The notes under the pieces were generated by a model. That model searched no databases, had not been told where the DNA came from, and worked only from the letters and a program-made list of their open reading frames with translations. The translations under genes were made by a program, and so were the position numbers. A DNA stretch of 64,000 nucleotides from Ectocarpus siliculosus (Eukaryota; Sar; Phaeophyceae; Ectocarpales; Ectocarpaceae). Below are positions 1-12,836 of the stretch, one piece after another. Positions within the stretch are counted from its first letter, which is position 1; each line of letters starts with the position of its first letter. The DNA is taken from assembly GCA_000310025.1 (NCBI GenBank), contig FN649739.1, positions 779,510 to 843,509 of the forward strand, in the 5' to 3' direction.

Positions 1-984
1 TGCAGATACGGCATTGACTACCGCGAATACATCCATGCGTTTCAACATCTGAACTCCGTTTTGTACTGTGACCAAAATGCTGCGTTAGCCTTGGCAAGGT
101 GAGTCAACTACGTTTCACCCCCGTAGATATTCGCAAAACACGATGTACCCTAAATCACAGGAAGGTCGTCGTTTTTCTTACCGGTGGAGCGACGTTGTGG
201 CGCAAAAGGTGACCAATTTCGTCGTGACGCTTTGACACAAGCTCGTACCCTTTTTCAAGTGGCGACGTCATGTTTTGGCGCCATTTCCGGTTGGCCTGTG
301 GCAATGACGTCAAATCGAGAGCAGTGGTAAGCTTGTGACGGAGGAAAGAAGCGGTTTCGGGAGGCTTCGCCGGAAAGGGCTGCTAGCATGTTTAACACAC
401 GACCGACTTTGCCCGAGCCCTGCCTCTCCAAATTCTTTGGTGCTGGATCTACCCTTGACACTAGAGGTCGTGCGTGGGCCTTGCCACACACGTCTCCAAC
501 CTGCGAAACCAACATGCAACTCTCGCCCAAATCCCAAACCGCCTTGTCTCGCCCTGGGGGCGCTGCACTCACCCGGTCCACGAAGCGCTTCTTCTGGCAC
601 GACCACTGGATAAATTAAGTTTCCCATAACCGGGGACACGCACACGACGGGGGCGGTGCACGTTGAATGCGCGAGATACTTCATACATTTGGGTTTCGTT
701 CCAGTTGTCCTAAGTTTGTCTTGCTTGGACTCGGCTACAGGCGTTTGCCGAAGCAGAAAATGCCCCCCCGATAAAATATGCGGCCATGTCCGAACCAGGC
801 GCACCCATCGCCGTTTATTCAGGTTGTGACTACGTATTGTAGAAACGGCTACCATCTCTTCCAGGGTCCTGGGGCTCGGCCTTTGCCACAGCTTCATCCG
901 AAAACGTTTCCTGGAGCTTCTGCGCCCCAATTGCGCGCCCTGTGCTCTCAACCCTCAAATTACTCTATCGAAACCGTTGGTTAC
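1..984. other. no confident gene
   Basis: Only short overlapping open frames are present. On the minus strand a stretch near 560-625 reads PVVVPEEALRGPG and runs into a good phase-1 donor (GTGAGT). It could be one further exon of the membrane-protein gene just to the right, but I could not find a matching acceptor and frame. Confidence 0.3.
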
Positions 985-1637
985 CTGCTCGTACAACAGC
1001 TCGACGCTCTTGCTGTTGAAAAACCCGTCGGTCGCGGGCACAATGATTGTGGCTACCGCCAAGGCAGCAGCTGAGCGTGAGGGCCCCCACCCAAAGATGA
1101 GCCCGATGTCGCTCGTACCAATACCCCAAAAGAATAGGGCGGGGCATCCGAGCTGTAGGCTAACCGCTGACTTCCTGCTCATGCCAGGGTGCGGAAACAA
1201 ACGGCCATGGCATCTTGAAGGTCACAGCAATGACGGGAGCAGGAATGGCTGCCCAAAACGATCTTGGTCACCTCCATTTTTGACGGGGCGTTAGGAACAA
1301 CCTAAGAAGGTTCTTCTCCCGCCAAACTTGGGGCACAAGGCAGAAGTCCATCGCAGTCTCTGAGAACAGAAATCAATGGCGTCCCGACTTTCTACGTTGT
1401 TGTTTGAGCGAGGAATCCGCGACGAGCTCACTAAAAAGGGCCCCACCGCGACAAAGAGTACTCCACCGCGACACATCACGCGGTCTCGTTGTCGCACCTT
1501 GGCACCGCCGCCGGGTTCTCTGCGACAGGTTTTTCCTTGAGAAGCAACGAATTCGCCCAATAAAAAAAAGGTGCCAGGATGCACATGAACACGAGAAGGT
1601 ACAGCTGGTCGTTTTCTTGCGTCACCGGTAGCAGGAG
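985..1637 (-). CDS. Polytopic membrane protein, two candidate internal exons (partial)
   Basis: I do not recognise the family. Two minus-strand exons have good splice sites and strongly hydrophobic translations. The first runs from 1637 (after TTTTTTCAG) to 1498 (before GTGCGA) and encodes a helix around YLLVFMCILAPFFYWANSLL followed by a charged segment. The second runs from 1152 (after CCTACAG) to 985 (before GTAACC); it is exactly 56 codons, phase 0 at both ends, and carries hydrophobic stretches around CPALFFWGIG and AAALAVATIIVP. A further hydrophobic stretch between them (near 1200-1255, AAIPAPVIAV, ending in a possible phase-0 donor) would fit as a third exon. Start, end and remaining exons are not resolved. 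A transporter is a reasonable guess from the helices alone, but no diagnostic motif is visible. Confidence 0.35.
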
Positions 1638-3039
1638 CTGAAAAATCTGTTTAACATTTGCCGCGTTTTGCGCGAGTGGCACAACAAGCAAGCAAGCAAA
1701 GAAATCTGTAACGGCTATGGGCTTTTCTTGGAGCGTTACCATAGGACAACGCGAAGAGATGAACCGTGGGTTTTTAGTTCATCGCGGTGGCATTGGGTGC
1801 GGCATTCATATCGGTTGATATACAAACACAATCAGCGCGGTCTTGAGTGGAGTCTCACGAGGGTGGACGGAGGCTTTTGCGTGCAAACAACTCACCGTCA
1901 TATATCATGGTTCCGATCTGTGTCTTGTCACTGAGCAGATACTCTCCATCAACCGGTGAGAACAACAAAAATTAATGGCCACCGAATCTACGTCGGTCAA
2001 GCACGAGAAACCTCAGTTCTGCTCACCACGATTAGCTTTCCTGGGATGAAGGATTGTATTTTTGCCTCAATGGTCTGTTGCCAGGCCGGTGGTGGGAAGC
2101 GTGGCCATGGCGTACATGCGATCCCCACAAAGGGGTCGAAACAGGAGGAGAGAACATCGTTTCAATGCGAATGGAGGTAATGTGCTCCGAACGAGGGTTC
2201 GAGATGGAAATTGTCAAAATGTTAAAATATACTAACTAGACGAGGATATATGAATGATGACAAGCAACGAATTTTGGAGCACTCCGGTCACCAAGCCATG
2301 AATATGGAGCGGACCGTCGTGACCGTCCTGCACCTTTTTTCGTCGAGCTCCCCGTAGCCAATGAGAAAGATGTTGCGCAGAAGCTCGATTCTCTACTATG
2401 AGACGGCCCCGTTTGTCCCCCTGTTTCCGCTACAGTACATATGAGCACGGTAGGGAGATTTGAAGCGATCAAACGTCGGCATAATTCGGAACGCATGAGC
2501 CGTACTTCCTAGTAGAAGAAACTAAAATGTTTCGACGCAATAACAACACCAACAGTAGCGAACCAGATTCAGCAGAAGTTTGCTCACCGATAGCTTCGAC
2601 TTCTTGCCGATGTCCGAATGTCCAGGAGCAACGTCGACCGCGTGTCGGTTAGGCGCAAGGTCGAGAAGAAGTGTTAAATGTCGTGCTGGTTCACTTCATC
2701 ACAACGGCGGTTTACGGGGGTGACCAACAGCTGTGAGATGCGAGACGACCGGATGCTGTCGAACGAAGTTTGGAGTGTGTAATCGCCTGCCTTGAATTTG
2801 GCATGGTGTCGAACACCTATTTGGAAAAGAGCGCTTTGTAGGGCGAGTTGAGATGATCAGCCCCAACAGTGCCCGCAGTCACCCTCTGGCAACATGACCA
2901 AGGTGCATATGGCCCAGCTATGGCCCAGCTGCAACGGTTGACTCCGGGGGTCTTCGACTGGATGCAAACTACCGTGTACGTCGTTGTCGAAACGCGGAGA
3001 TTCATTCGTCAAAGCTGCGACTAACGAAACACGGAATTT
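1638..3039. other. intergenic, nothing convincing
   Basis: Short unconnected open frames on both strands. I see no repeat or exon I can support. The 3' untranslated region of the ankyrin gene to the right would fall here. Confidence 0.3.
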
Positions 3040-6000
3040 CTACTTCGATTTTCTCGGTCGTCTGCGATTTAGCGTTAGTATTACACATTGCACAGCAATG
3101 TTTTGCTGATGAGCGCTTTGAGGCTTGCTTTCGAAGAATTCCAAGTCAACTGCATCGATTGCCGGTTTAGGGGTGTCGCGACGATAGTTTGTTGTGTGCA
3201 TGATCTTCATGCCAACCGTGCCTCCCAGTCTCAGCGCTGGGACCCTTGCGGAGAGTGCCGAAATCAACCGATTGGACGAATCAGTCAGCTAAAACCAAAC
3301 CGTTCGCACAAAGGGTTTCGTTCCTTTATTCAACTCGTTAGAGGGAAGGGACGACCATCCACGGTCTTTGGTTATTGGAAGACCATCACCGCGACGACAT
3401 TCCTCGCCTTCAGATGGTGCCGTCGTTTCTCGAACTTGTTCTGCATTTCCTCGCCCCCTTCTACGAGGGCCGACCGAAGTGGTGTGTGATCCAGCTCGTC
3501 CTCCGTTGTTTCAAGCATTTCTAACACCTGATAGACGGAGGGAATCGCCGTGTGTGATGAAGCCGCATATAGGTGTAGTATAATAGGATTTACCTAGCCA
3601 CCAGCAATTGGCACCGTCCGATGTGCTCGGTGAAGGCACACATTTCGTCGTGTCGTTGGATATCCTCGATATCGTCGATACCCGAGGAACTCTGCCGAAT
3701 CCCTAGGCCACGACCATCGTTCCTAACCACTGATACTCACCTCTGCGTCCAACACATGCTTGCGAATGGCTCGAAGGGCGGCTTCAAACAGTTGACACTG
3801 TTTCGATCGGATCGAGTGTGCCAGAAGCGTCCTTCCGGATAGATCTGTCGCAGTCAGATGATCTCGAAGCTAGGGCGCGTAGAAAGACGTGCACGCGAGG
3901 GGAACGGGGAAGGAGGGATGGAGCACAATGACCAGGTCTGCTCATGTGTTCACGCCTTTCGCCTTTGATCTGCAATAGGGGTAACCGTCTCCGTCTTGGA
4001 CGGTACGCTTTTCCTGTTTATCATTGTACACTGAGCACTGAGTTTATTCACGATTTCGATAGTCCGAGCTAGATGAATGAGCCAGTCCTGATGAACCTCC
4101 GGAAACTCGAACACGACCGTGGAGCAACGCAACATAGCTTTTGTCGTGTGGCGAGTCAACTCGAAGCCTACCCGCACCTGTGCTTTCCAAAGAGAGCACT
4201 GCACAAATTCGAAAGCAACGTTGAACAAGGGGACAGCGGGATCGGGTGGAAGCACGACGTCGTTCCCTAACCCCAGAACGCTCGACTCCCCGATGGAGCT
4301 CGAACGTTTGAGGTGAACGTTATCCTCACTCGCTCCCGGTAAAGCACTCCCGCTAGATGACACACCAAGATTCTCGCCACCTAACAGGGCAATGGTAGGT
4401 GCAGTTGGTGTGAATGCGAGAAACGGTTCAGTCCCGAAACAATTTTACGGGACGTTCAAATTTGGCAGGACTAACGATATAAAGTCTTGTCAACCAAACC
4501 GCGACATAATTCACGAATTGAACGTTCCTACATACCTCGGACTGGTGCAGGTTGGCACGCTCGGTAGGCAACGCTGTGCATGAGGAAGTTCAGACCCTCG
4601 GCGTCCGTTTCATAGAGCAGGTGCCGCACCTGAGTTGTAGCGCACATGTCGTGTTGGGCGCGCAGTGTCACCAACGAAGCGGGGGGTAAGCGTTCAGGAG
4701 GGTCCAGCGCCGAAGGTGACAGGTACATGTCAAAGTCCAACATCGATCGTAGATGAACCCAGAGATGGCTCCTTTTCGCATGACAGAAAGCCCAACCTCG
4801 TGAGTTCGGACCCACGCCGGATAATAATGAACGCTCGTGAAGCAGTAGCGGAAATCGCGCGTCCATGCGGAATCTTCGTAGAGCACCGGCCGAACCTCGG
4901 CGGAAAGATGTGCTCACCGTCTGTGGGTCGCATCCTCGTCTGACGGTGTTCGCCACGGTCCTCAAGGTCATGGCACTTCCGGCTCGGGCGCTGTGCGTCA
5001 GTATGTTTCTGCCATCGTCGGACTGTCTGGTCAGGTGAATTCCGACGCCCTGGTCACGGTGCAGAATCGGTACGAATAGTATGCTTGCTATTTTTTGGAT
5101 GCTATTGCTTCAGCAATGACGCAGGACATTTATCCCGCCTTTTGGCGGGGTACGAGGCTAGTTCTTTGCAACCGTCCGCCTTTCGGCTCCATGACATCGA
5201 TTGTATCGTTCCATACTGCCTAGATAGTGTGTGTGCTAGATTTCGTTGTTGTCTTCTCAGTTCCAATGTACTACACGGTCATGGGCAAGGGTGAATCAGC
5301 GTGCGGTGACCGTGCGCATTTTAGCGAGGGCACACCAACGGAGCGGAATGCCATAATCGTAGAATTTTCCCGCCTTACACCCCCCCTTCCCACGAGGAAC
5401 TGGAAACGGACCATCAATAGAGATTCTTCAATGCGCCATGACTGGGGAAGAACAACAGTGATGGCAATGATGACGCTATCGGTCGTGTGATCAACCGCGA
5501 TCGCGGCACGGTCGAAATTTCAATCTCTCCGCGGTACTTTTTCATCAGGCTCACCAGGAAAAATGCAGCTCACCAAAGCTAACAAGTCAAAGATCAATCA
5601 AATAATCATGTGTAACTGTATGGTTTCACGGGTTTCTTTGGTTTGAAAATTGTTTTTTGTTATCCAGGAAACCTTTTGCAATGTACTCTTTTTGCACGGC
5701 TTACCCCGTCGTCGGCCCTAAATGCCACCTCAATAGCATGAAGAACCGCTCGAAAAACTGGAGCGCTGCCGCTAATCGCTGCATGCAAAAGCAACGTTCT
5801 CCCTTCGAAATCGCTCGCTTCCAGCGAACGCTTTGCCTGAGGAAAGACGGATTTCCAATCATATTGAGAGGTGTGATGCCCTTTTAACATTTAGCGAGGA
5901 ACGGTATCGACAAAGACGCAGCTGCCTAAAGGGACTCTGAAAGCGGAGAAGGTGTACACTGCAAACACGGCCTCGTGGCATTCCTTAACCTGAAGAGGCT

Positions 6001-6138
6001 GCAGGTACCAATCTCACGTGGGTGTGTTGAATCTCCGCCAATACCGCGGAGAGGATGGCAACATTCCCCTTGCGTGCGGCAAGCATCGTGACTGTGGCCC
6101 CTGCATTGTCTTGCGTGGCCAACTGCATTCGCATTTCC
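3040..6138 (-). CDS. Ankyrin-repeat protein, eight exons, 5' end not found
   Basis: Ankyrin repeats usually serve as protein-binding scaffolds; the partner is unknown. Exons on the minus strand: 6138-6018, 5836-5729, 5049-4918, 4629-4536, 4266-4178, 3869-3741, 3527-3390 and 3288-3040 (stop). The phases agree at every junction: phase 0 throughout except the 4629/4266 junction (phase 1) and the entry into 6138 (phase 2). Repeats read, for example, DFEGRTLLLHAAISGSAPVF, DLSGRTLLAHSIRS, DDGRNILTHSARAGSA and DELDHTPLRSALVEGG, so most exons carry one repeat made of a helix-turn-helix plus the link to the next. The last exon is 82 residues without recognisable repeats and ends in a basic tail. No signal peptide or membrane segment is seen in the part found, so a cytoplasmic or nuclear protein is likely. 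The donor at 3390 is the least certain junction. The first exon(s) upstream of 6138 are missing. Confidence 0.7.
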
Positions 6139-6703
6139 CTGTCGCGCTCCAGTTGGGGACAGTGTTCCAAATCGCCGACCTCACCACACTTAAACTTTTC
6201 CTGTTCGATCGGGATGGGAAGTCGCTGGTAAGGATACGCGGTGCAGGCGCTACGCCATCGATGCATATTTTCCGTAAATCTCCAGAAAAAAAGAGTTTCT
6301 CCCAAGATATGCATGCGAGTTATTACATTACAGGCTCAGGTCACACAGGAGGGATTCTGCACCTTCCCGGTAGAGCTTGCTTTCAATATTTAGTCTATTG
6401 CGATAAAGCTAGCAAGCTTTCAATATTCGTGTGTGTTCGCAAAACTTTGCGCTTTTCACTTGAAAGTGCTTGTCGGGCGAGATTCGCACCTGCGACCAAT
6501 ATTTACTAGCTACACCGAGGGGTTCTTTTCCAGCTGAACCACTCGGTCGCTGTTGTATGATCGATGTCAGCTTGTTCCTGAAGGAGACCGTCGGAGCTGT
6601 CTGACATCATTCGGTGGGACTGACTGGAGCCGAGAAAATTCAAAACGAGTGACTCTTGTGGTGCGTGACCCTTTTGGATGACCCGACCGGACCATTGCTT
6701 CAC

Positions 6704-6857
6704 CCATCTGGCCAACTAAAGAGTGCAAAGGAATAAACACAGCGTTGGGCGCGCGAGAAAACGGAACCCACGCCCTGGACGGGGTCAAAGCCCTTTGATT
6801 TTCTTCGAGAATAATATTAGCTGAATGTTCTTTTGTCTCTGCATTTTCATCGAACAT
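6704..6857 (-). CDS. Possible first exon of the ankyrin gene
   Basis: An ATG at 6857 opens a 51-codon frame beginning MFDENAETKEHSANIILEEN and running into a plausible donor (GTGAAG) after 6704. It lies just upstream of the first ankyrin exon found and in the same orientation. The donor is phase 1 while the ankyrin exon at 6138 needs phase 2, so at least one exon would be missing in between. This rests on position and composition only. Confidence 0.2.
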
Positions 6858-7660
6858 TGTTGTCTCCTTCTCGAACGTGGAGCGAACGTTCCTTTTTACA
6901 ACATGTACGTACAGTAGACTGCGGTATTTTTCGGGATAACATTTGATATGCCTCGTGTTCGTAGCTTTATGTACTCATCAACTGTAGCGAAGAGTAGGCA
7001 GAGTTTCCGGCCTCTATGAAACAAAGAAGATACGAAAGAGTTTCGTTTCGTAGGGCCTACATACAGTAGATTGTGAACCTTCGCCAGGCACGGGTAAAGG
7101 TCCGAAACAAGCGGTATCACCGTTTCACACACATGCGAGATAGTCTGTAGCCTACACACATACAATCACCCACGCTTCACAGCAATTCGTCCTCTCTCTC
7201 TCCCGCCGTCTCTTTCGCGGTCCTTCCCCCTATCACAGTTCTCCGCGGCGGATATCCATACATATTTACGTTACGGAATCCACGGAATCCACTGCCGTGG
7301 AAATACCTAGTGTAGTTCCTATGCATTGCGAAATAGGCGTATTTTGTTTTACTGTCTCGCATACCACGGCTACCCTGTAAAGGGCGATCTACAGTAGTAG
7401 TGGTATTCACAGGGAAGGGGAGCTCAGGCTCCGTAAACCATCTGACTCAATCCCCAACACAGTAGCTGACTATTCAACATTGGACAAATCCGACGGCTCG
7501 GCGTCGCAGCAATTGCACAATTCGCCCTGCTACACCTAACCTGGCCAGGATTGACCAGGGATGTATCGTTTCTGTTGGTTATGGGTGCGTGCCTTTACTG
7601 CGCAGGTTTCGGTATGTCGGCAACCAAGAGAGATCAAACACACCGATTACATTCTACTTT
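6858..7660. other. intergenic, no gene seen
   Basis: A CT-rich stretch (near 7190-7210) and short frames only. It separates the ankyrin gene from the Cys-domain locus to the right. Confidence 0.3.
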
Positions 7661-9113
7661 CTACAATAAGACCATGGTGGCGACCATGACAAGCCCACCA
7701 ATAGCAGCACCGACCGCACCACTGGCGCATGTCCACGATGGGCTGTGCGTTCCGGCCTTGTTGGCATCACCAGCAAGACCACCGCTGGTGCTCTCCTCTG
7801 CCACCGGGGCATTGGTGCCAGCGAGAATAGCGTCGGCTCTGACAGGGGCTGGTGTTGGGTCTCTGCCAGAGTAGGCTGGTGCCGGCGAGCTGCTGCCATC
7901 ACTGCCGGTGCTGCTGCTGCAAGACGAAAGCGAGCAATGCTACCCTTAGCCTATGAATATTTCACATTCGAGAACCGCCACGAAGTATTGGTTGGACATG
8001 CAGTTCGTGATCAAGGCAGACTTCTCTTGGAAGCAACATCCTACTTGTTGATATTCGGAACAAACGTCCGAGGTCGACGTGTCAACACTGCTGACGCACT
8101 CTGGGTACTTCAAGCCCATACTGCTCTCTAGATCAAGGGTTGAAAGACAAAAACTACAAGCTTCGTCGGCTAGACAGGCCTCGCCAGCTTCAGTCTCGCA
8201 ACCTTCGCCGGACGCCGCCGAGGGCGATGGCGGTGGTGTCGAATTGGTGACCGTCCCGATCGAAAGCAGAGGGGGGCACCGTTGCTTTAGGGTTTTCTTC
8301 GGGCGGAAGACATGGCGCGAACACGTTTCGAAAGTGGACAGCGCATTGGGGAACAGTGTCCAGGGCGACATTAGACCGATGAGAGACACTGCTTGTCTGT
8401 TAGAGTACGGCAGCGAACTAACAGTCTTCACGTTCGTGCTGTTTCAACAGTGGATAGACTCTGTAATCGTTCGTGCTGTTTCAACAGAAGATGGACTCTG
8501 GCAGTGGATTTGATGCGCTCTTTACGGCATCGTTCCACAGAGTACACTGTTTCCAAAATACAACCTTTACCCACTATTTCAGCATTCTTGCGAGACAACT
8601 TTCATTTTTGCTCTGTTTTACCTGGAGGGCTTGTGGGCGGCACTGTGGATGTCGTCGGAATAGGGCTCGATGACCGTGTAGTAGGCGGTGCGCTAGGGCG
8701 CATGGTCGTAGGTACCGGGGACCGCGTTGAAGCCGGCGCTGGTGGTGCAGTCGGCGCTGGTACGAATGACGACGAATTGAAAGATGCATGATGAGACGAC
8801 TTGGTATTGCCGAAGATTTACAGTTGGTAAGGTTCCCGCTACAACAACCACGCTAAAAAACATGGTTTGGGCTTCGGTTCTCCCAGTGGGCATTGCGTGC
8901 GGCCATAACATGAAGCAACAGGCTACATTCAGTAGAACCGTTCGGCGAATTAATGTGGATAACCCAGTCCGATAGCGCACGTCCATGCATCTACTTCTCG
9001 CTAGACAACGCTGCTCGTCATGCCCCACGCACCAGCGCAGCTGTAACCATCCTCTCCGGGAAAGCACGATTCCCCCGTAGCACACGCCCCGTCGCTCCCT
9101 TCAGCCGGACAAG
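7661..9113 (-). pseudogene. 12-Cys surface-protein relative with extra Cys module; two in-frame stops
   Basis: Minus-strand exons: 9113-9033 is a 26-residue Cys module containing CFPGEDGYSCA, phase 1 at both ends. 8756-8622 is a Pro/Thr/Ser stalk (PVPTTMRPSAPPTTR), also phase 1 at both ends. The third exon starts near 8202 (AG then GT TGC GAG) or further upstream and carries the 12-Cys domain with CCFQEKSALITNC and VLEC. In the same frame, just after VLEC, come TAA and TAG at about 7943-7950. The frame then continues into two more cysteines, a Ser/Pro stalk and a hydrophobic C-terminal tail ending at TAG 7661-7663. I found no intron of normal length with correct phase that removes the stops. 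The gene therefore looks recently inactivated, unless an unusually short intron or readthrough is used. No signal-peptide exon was found upstream of 9113. Its closest relative is the gene at 29377-30851. Confidence 0.55.
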
Positions 9114-9360
9114 CTGTGGAAACGCAAGTCAGGGCGGAATTCTTCGTTCAATCGGCGGCGGCAAGGCAGTGTGGTGACCATCTGTTCGGCTGATATAGCC
9201 CCGTCCACTGTGAAAGTCATGATCGTCGGGCTTCCCATTTCATGTCAGTTGAAAACGACCTCGATCTCCTACATTGACAGATGTGTGTAGCTTCATGGAA
9301 GAAAAGGGAACGTAAGCGCTTCCAAGCAATCTAAAATTTGGTAGAGGTGTTTTCGAGCGA

Positions 9361-10242
9361 CTTCCATGGAAGCGTTGAACTTCCATGGAAGCTAGTCGAC
9401 CTGGTGGCAGTCGACTACTGTAGCTTCCACGAAAGTCGCTTGGTGAGCTTCCATGGACGTCAGTTCAACCAACTTCCATGGAAGTTGCCCACCTTCGGGC
9501 AGTTTCCATTGATGTACAAGCTTTCCGGCACAATGTCCATGGGAGAATATCACCCGAGTCCAGCTTTAAGAAAAATTTGGAGACAATGTAGGGTTAGGGT
9601 CAGGGATAGTTGCTTGAATATATTTTGATGGAATCTGTCGGTCTTCCAGGCAATTTTCCTCTCGGCCATGACAAACCGTTCTCTGAAAGTTGTTTCATGG
9701 GAGTTGATCTCAAGGAAGTTTCATTCGTGGAGTTGCCGTACTTTCATGAGCGCGTCTTTCGTTCTTTCATTCGTTTTTGACCGGGGTCGATCGTCTGTAT
9801 CCAGGTCATTGGCCTTGTTTCCTTTTAGTTGTTTTTTTTCTTTTCGTTTGGGTAGAAAAACAAATCGCGCCTTGGAGGAATATTTTCTTGTGTCCATTTT
9901 GTTTTTTCTTTCTTTGAAAGCTGTACCCCCCCCCTTTGGTGGGGCAGTTGACTTGTGACCATGGAAGGCGTCTTCGTCAGTTGGACCGGTACGGATGTTA
10001 GAAGGTACTGAGCGGCGACCGGAACTGTTTTTAATGTGAAGACAGCAACAACAACAACCTTGCATTTTCGGAGGTGTTCAACGTACGAACTCCCATGGTG
10101 CTCAAGACTTCGATGCAAGTTCTTCTCGCTTTCGTGGAAGTTAAAGATGCGACTTCCACGGAAGCAAACACCTGCTGCTTCCATCGAAACTGCCCAGCTT
10201 CCGTGGGAGCCGTAAGGAAGCTGGCGCTGGCTTCCATGGAAG
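9361..10242. repeat. Two clusters of the palindrome CTTCCATGGAAG and variants
   Basis: Perfect copies of the 12-bp palindrome are at 9361-9372, 9380-9391, 9473-9484 and 10231-10242. One- or two-base variants are at 9424-9435, 9448-9459, 10153-10164, 10178-10189 and 10198-10209. The two clusters are separated by about 670 bp without the motif, which contains T-rich and C-rich runs. No gene explains them. They could be the ends of a degenerate repeat element or a cluster of protein-binding sites. Confidence 0.6.
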
Positions 10243-12612
10243 CTTGTACCATTTGCCAAATAATGTAGGTTGCGCTGGAAATGCCATTCCCGGCGAAGGC
10301 TCTGAACACCGGATCACCATCCGCATCCAAACACTTGCCAGCCCAGAGGAACTAGGGAAAGTCAAGAGGTTCTGTAGGTACACGCTCCGGTTCCGAAGAA
10401 TTGTCGAACGCGGGAAATCTTGCCAAACTACAGACCTGCCGATGGCATCAGCGAAGCGCTCCACGCCATGAAGACTATCGTCAGGTTTCCGAAACCAAAA
10501 CCGCCAGTACAACTGACGTGATTTTCGTTCACCAGGCGCCAATAAACCTCGGCGTTGGCTGCATATACAGCGCATACGGCCGAGCGTTGCGTGTAACCCT
10601 ACTTCTGTATGCAAAATTAGTCGTTTCGGGCGGCTAACCCACATATATTTACGTGTTTGGGGATAGCAGAAGCAGAACCACTGCAGAATCAAGAGCCAAG
10701 GAACGTCTACGTCATCATCTTGGCGTTCTTATTGCGATCATCAATTTCGACCGTCAGGAACTGTTCATCGTAGCAGAGAATGTTAACAGATCGAACCCGA
10801 TGAATATACAAGCTCCAGCGGCACACCTCATTTTCATGTTGGGCAGATCAGAAATATGTAGCGGTTGCCCCTTTCAGGCCATACGCGGTTCGGCATATTT
10901 ACTACGTACCACAGACTGCAACAACGGAGAGTAGTGGAAGAAATATCCTGGCGGTTAAAGGGCCACGCAGTGGTGATCATTCTTCACTGATCTTTCGTCG
11001 TGCATAATTTCCTTTCTTCTGTAGCACTACGCCCCAAACCGCTTTGCCACCGAATATGGGAAGAGGTGGTGCACTCACAACACGTGCCGCCGTCGCCAAA
11101 TCCTACCGGGAGGGACCATTCAAACGCAGAACAATTGGGGGACCTGGAACAGCGAGAAAGTAGCACGGCGGTGGTAAAGACGTTTCTCGTGCCTTTCTAC
11201 TGCATTGTCGGGTACCCGCGAAGCTGGGCACCATGAATCTACCATGCATATTTAAACCTCGACATGATTTCGTACGAGGCTCACAATTACAGGCACGCAA
11301 ACGGTGTGTGGTAGGCAAGCATCCTGCGCAGTTATGACCACCTTCTCCTTCACCGAGTGATGGGGCTTGTTCCAGGTTGGTGACACTTCTTTGAGGGTCG
11401 TGTGCGTATCGCAGCGAGTATGATATCTTCAAAGGATGAATGCAGTCACAGAAGAAGTGGCGCATTCTACTTCACACAGAGTTGTTACACGTAGTTTCCG
11501 CTGGCGCCTACCGCCTGGGGAAACTCTTTCTAAAGGCTCAATCACGGCGAAACCCGAGTCAGTAGCTCACCCTGCCAATGACGGTATGCACTGAAGGTCT
11601 TCGTTTTCGCTCAGATCGCTGCCGTGGACAGCGCAGTGTTGAGAAGGAACGATTTGGCAACAACGGGGGAGAAAGAGCATCTCTGAGTTCCTGTAGCCCT
11701 CTCGATCCACAAGGCTCAATCGCATCGGCATGTGCTCGCTGGAATGTCCTGCTTGTGAAAAGTATAGCCAACATTCGTGGTTCCACTGGATAGTTTCGCC
11801 GAAGAGCAACACACTCTGAAGGGTTCGTCTGACTTTGCGGTTCCCCTCTGACTGGCACTATGGGATATGGTTGGACGCAAACACGGCATCTGGCCCCAGC
11901 TGCTTTCGACTGCAGGTGTCTCGACGAATAGACCACTCTCCCAACCAGGTTAGCTATTTTCGAGATGGTTGTTCTTGCCGCACGGTGGGACAAGCTATGA
12001 CGAGATCAACCGGTGCTTGTTACGAAACCGTTATGGTGGCAAACTGCTACTTCTTCGTCGAATATCCAGCAAAGTAGTTGGGGGTTCTTGTTTTGCTGTC
12101 CTGCAAGAACAACGGAAAATGGAGCGCTTACCATGCGCAAGCGCAGGCTGCCAGAGCGTCTGCGATTGCTTACAGTTTCCACCGAACAAAAGCTTCAACC
12201 TACATGCTGCGTCATCATCACCGTTACGAAGGAATCAAACAAGAAGACTACGCCGACCAAGAACGATTTTTTCAACCGCCACAACATGTCGACGAGAGCA
12301 GTAGAGCAGCGTGAGGATCCAACACTCACATAACAGTAAGGCCCTCCATCTCATCAAAGAGGCCTGCAGGAAGCCTGGAAAGGGCATTTCCAGCCAATGA
12401 TCTGTAGCCGTGGTAGACGTAAGTAGAAAATATAGGGCCGAGCGGGGCACGTGAGCTGAACGTTCAAGACCCCAAAAATAGACAATGCGGTATTGCCATA
12501 ACCTACACAGTGAATGCCCCCAGCCAGGGTGATACCTGCAGCCCAGATGCATTCAAGTTCCACGACACGAGGGGACGTCCATACGATCCCCGTACAATCG
12601 AGGTCGCTTCAC
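10243..12612. other. no confident gene
   Basis: Minus-strand frames near 11567-11812 and 12354-12563 have reasonable amino-acid composition; the latter is hydrophobic, around ITLAGGIHCVGYGN. Neither could be joined into a gene with matching splice phases. Confidence 0.25.
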
Positions 12613-12719
12613 ATTGAAGGTGCCAACCATGCAAGGTTTTTCAAGCTGAATTTCGTAAGCAATGACGACAACGTGGCGCAGATGGCAATGGCAAAGCATC
12701 GGCCAAATGCCACAGATGC
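12613..12719 (-). CDS. Possible transmembrane exon, gene unknown
   Basis: After a good acceptor (ATTACAG) the minus strand reads a hydrophobic helix, FAIAICATLSSLL, followed by a lysine-containing segment. It ends before GTGAAG in phase 2. One membrane helix and two splice signals are all that supports it. A further hydrophobic stretch lies downstream (12.35-12.56 kb), but the frames do not join cleanly. Confidence 0.22.
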
Positions 12720-12836
12720 CTGTAATACGAAGGGGTTTCCTCCCAGAGGTTATACTTGGCCGGGCCCTGTTCAGACCCATTCGAGCGGGGGACGACCGTT
12801 GTCGGCCGACGGCGATCGAACCCCGGCATCATGTTC

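Noticed and set aside
12354-12563. Resemblance of HCVGYGN to the selectivity motif of potassium channels
   Set aside because: The conserved threonines before GYG are missing, no pore helix or flanking helices are arranged correctly, and the frame does not join to a neighbouring exon in phase.
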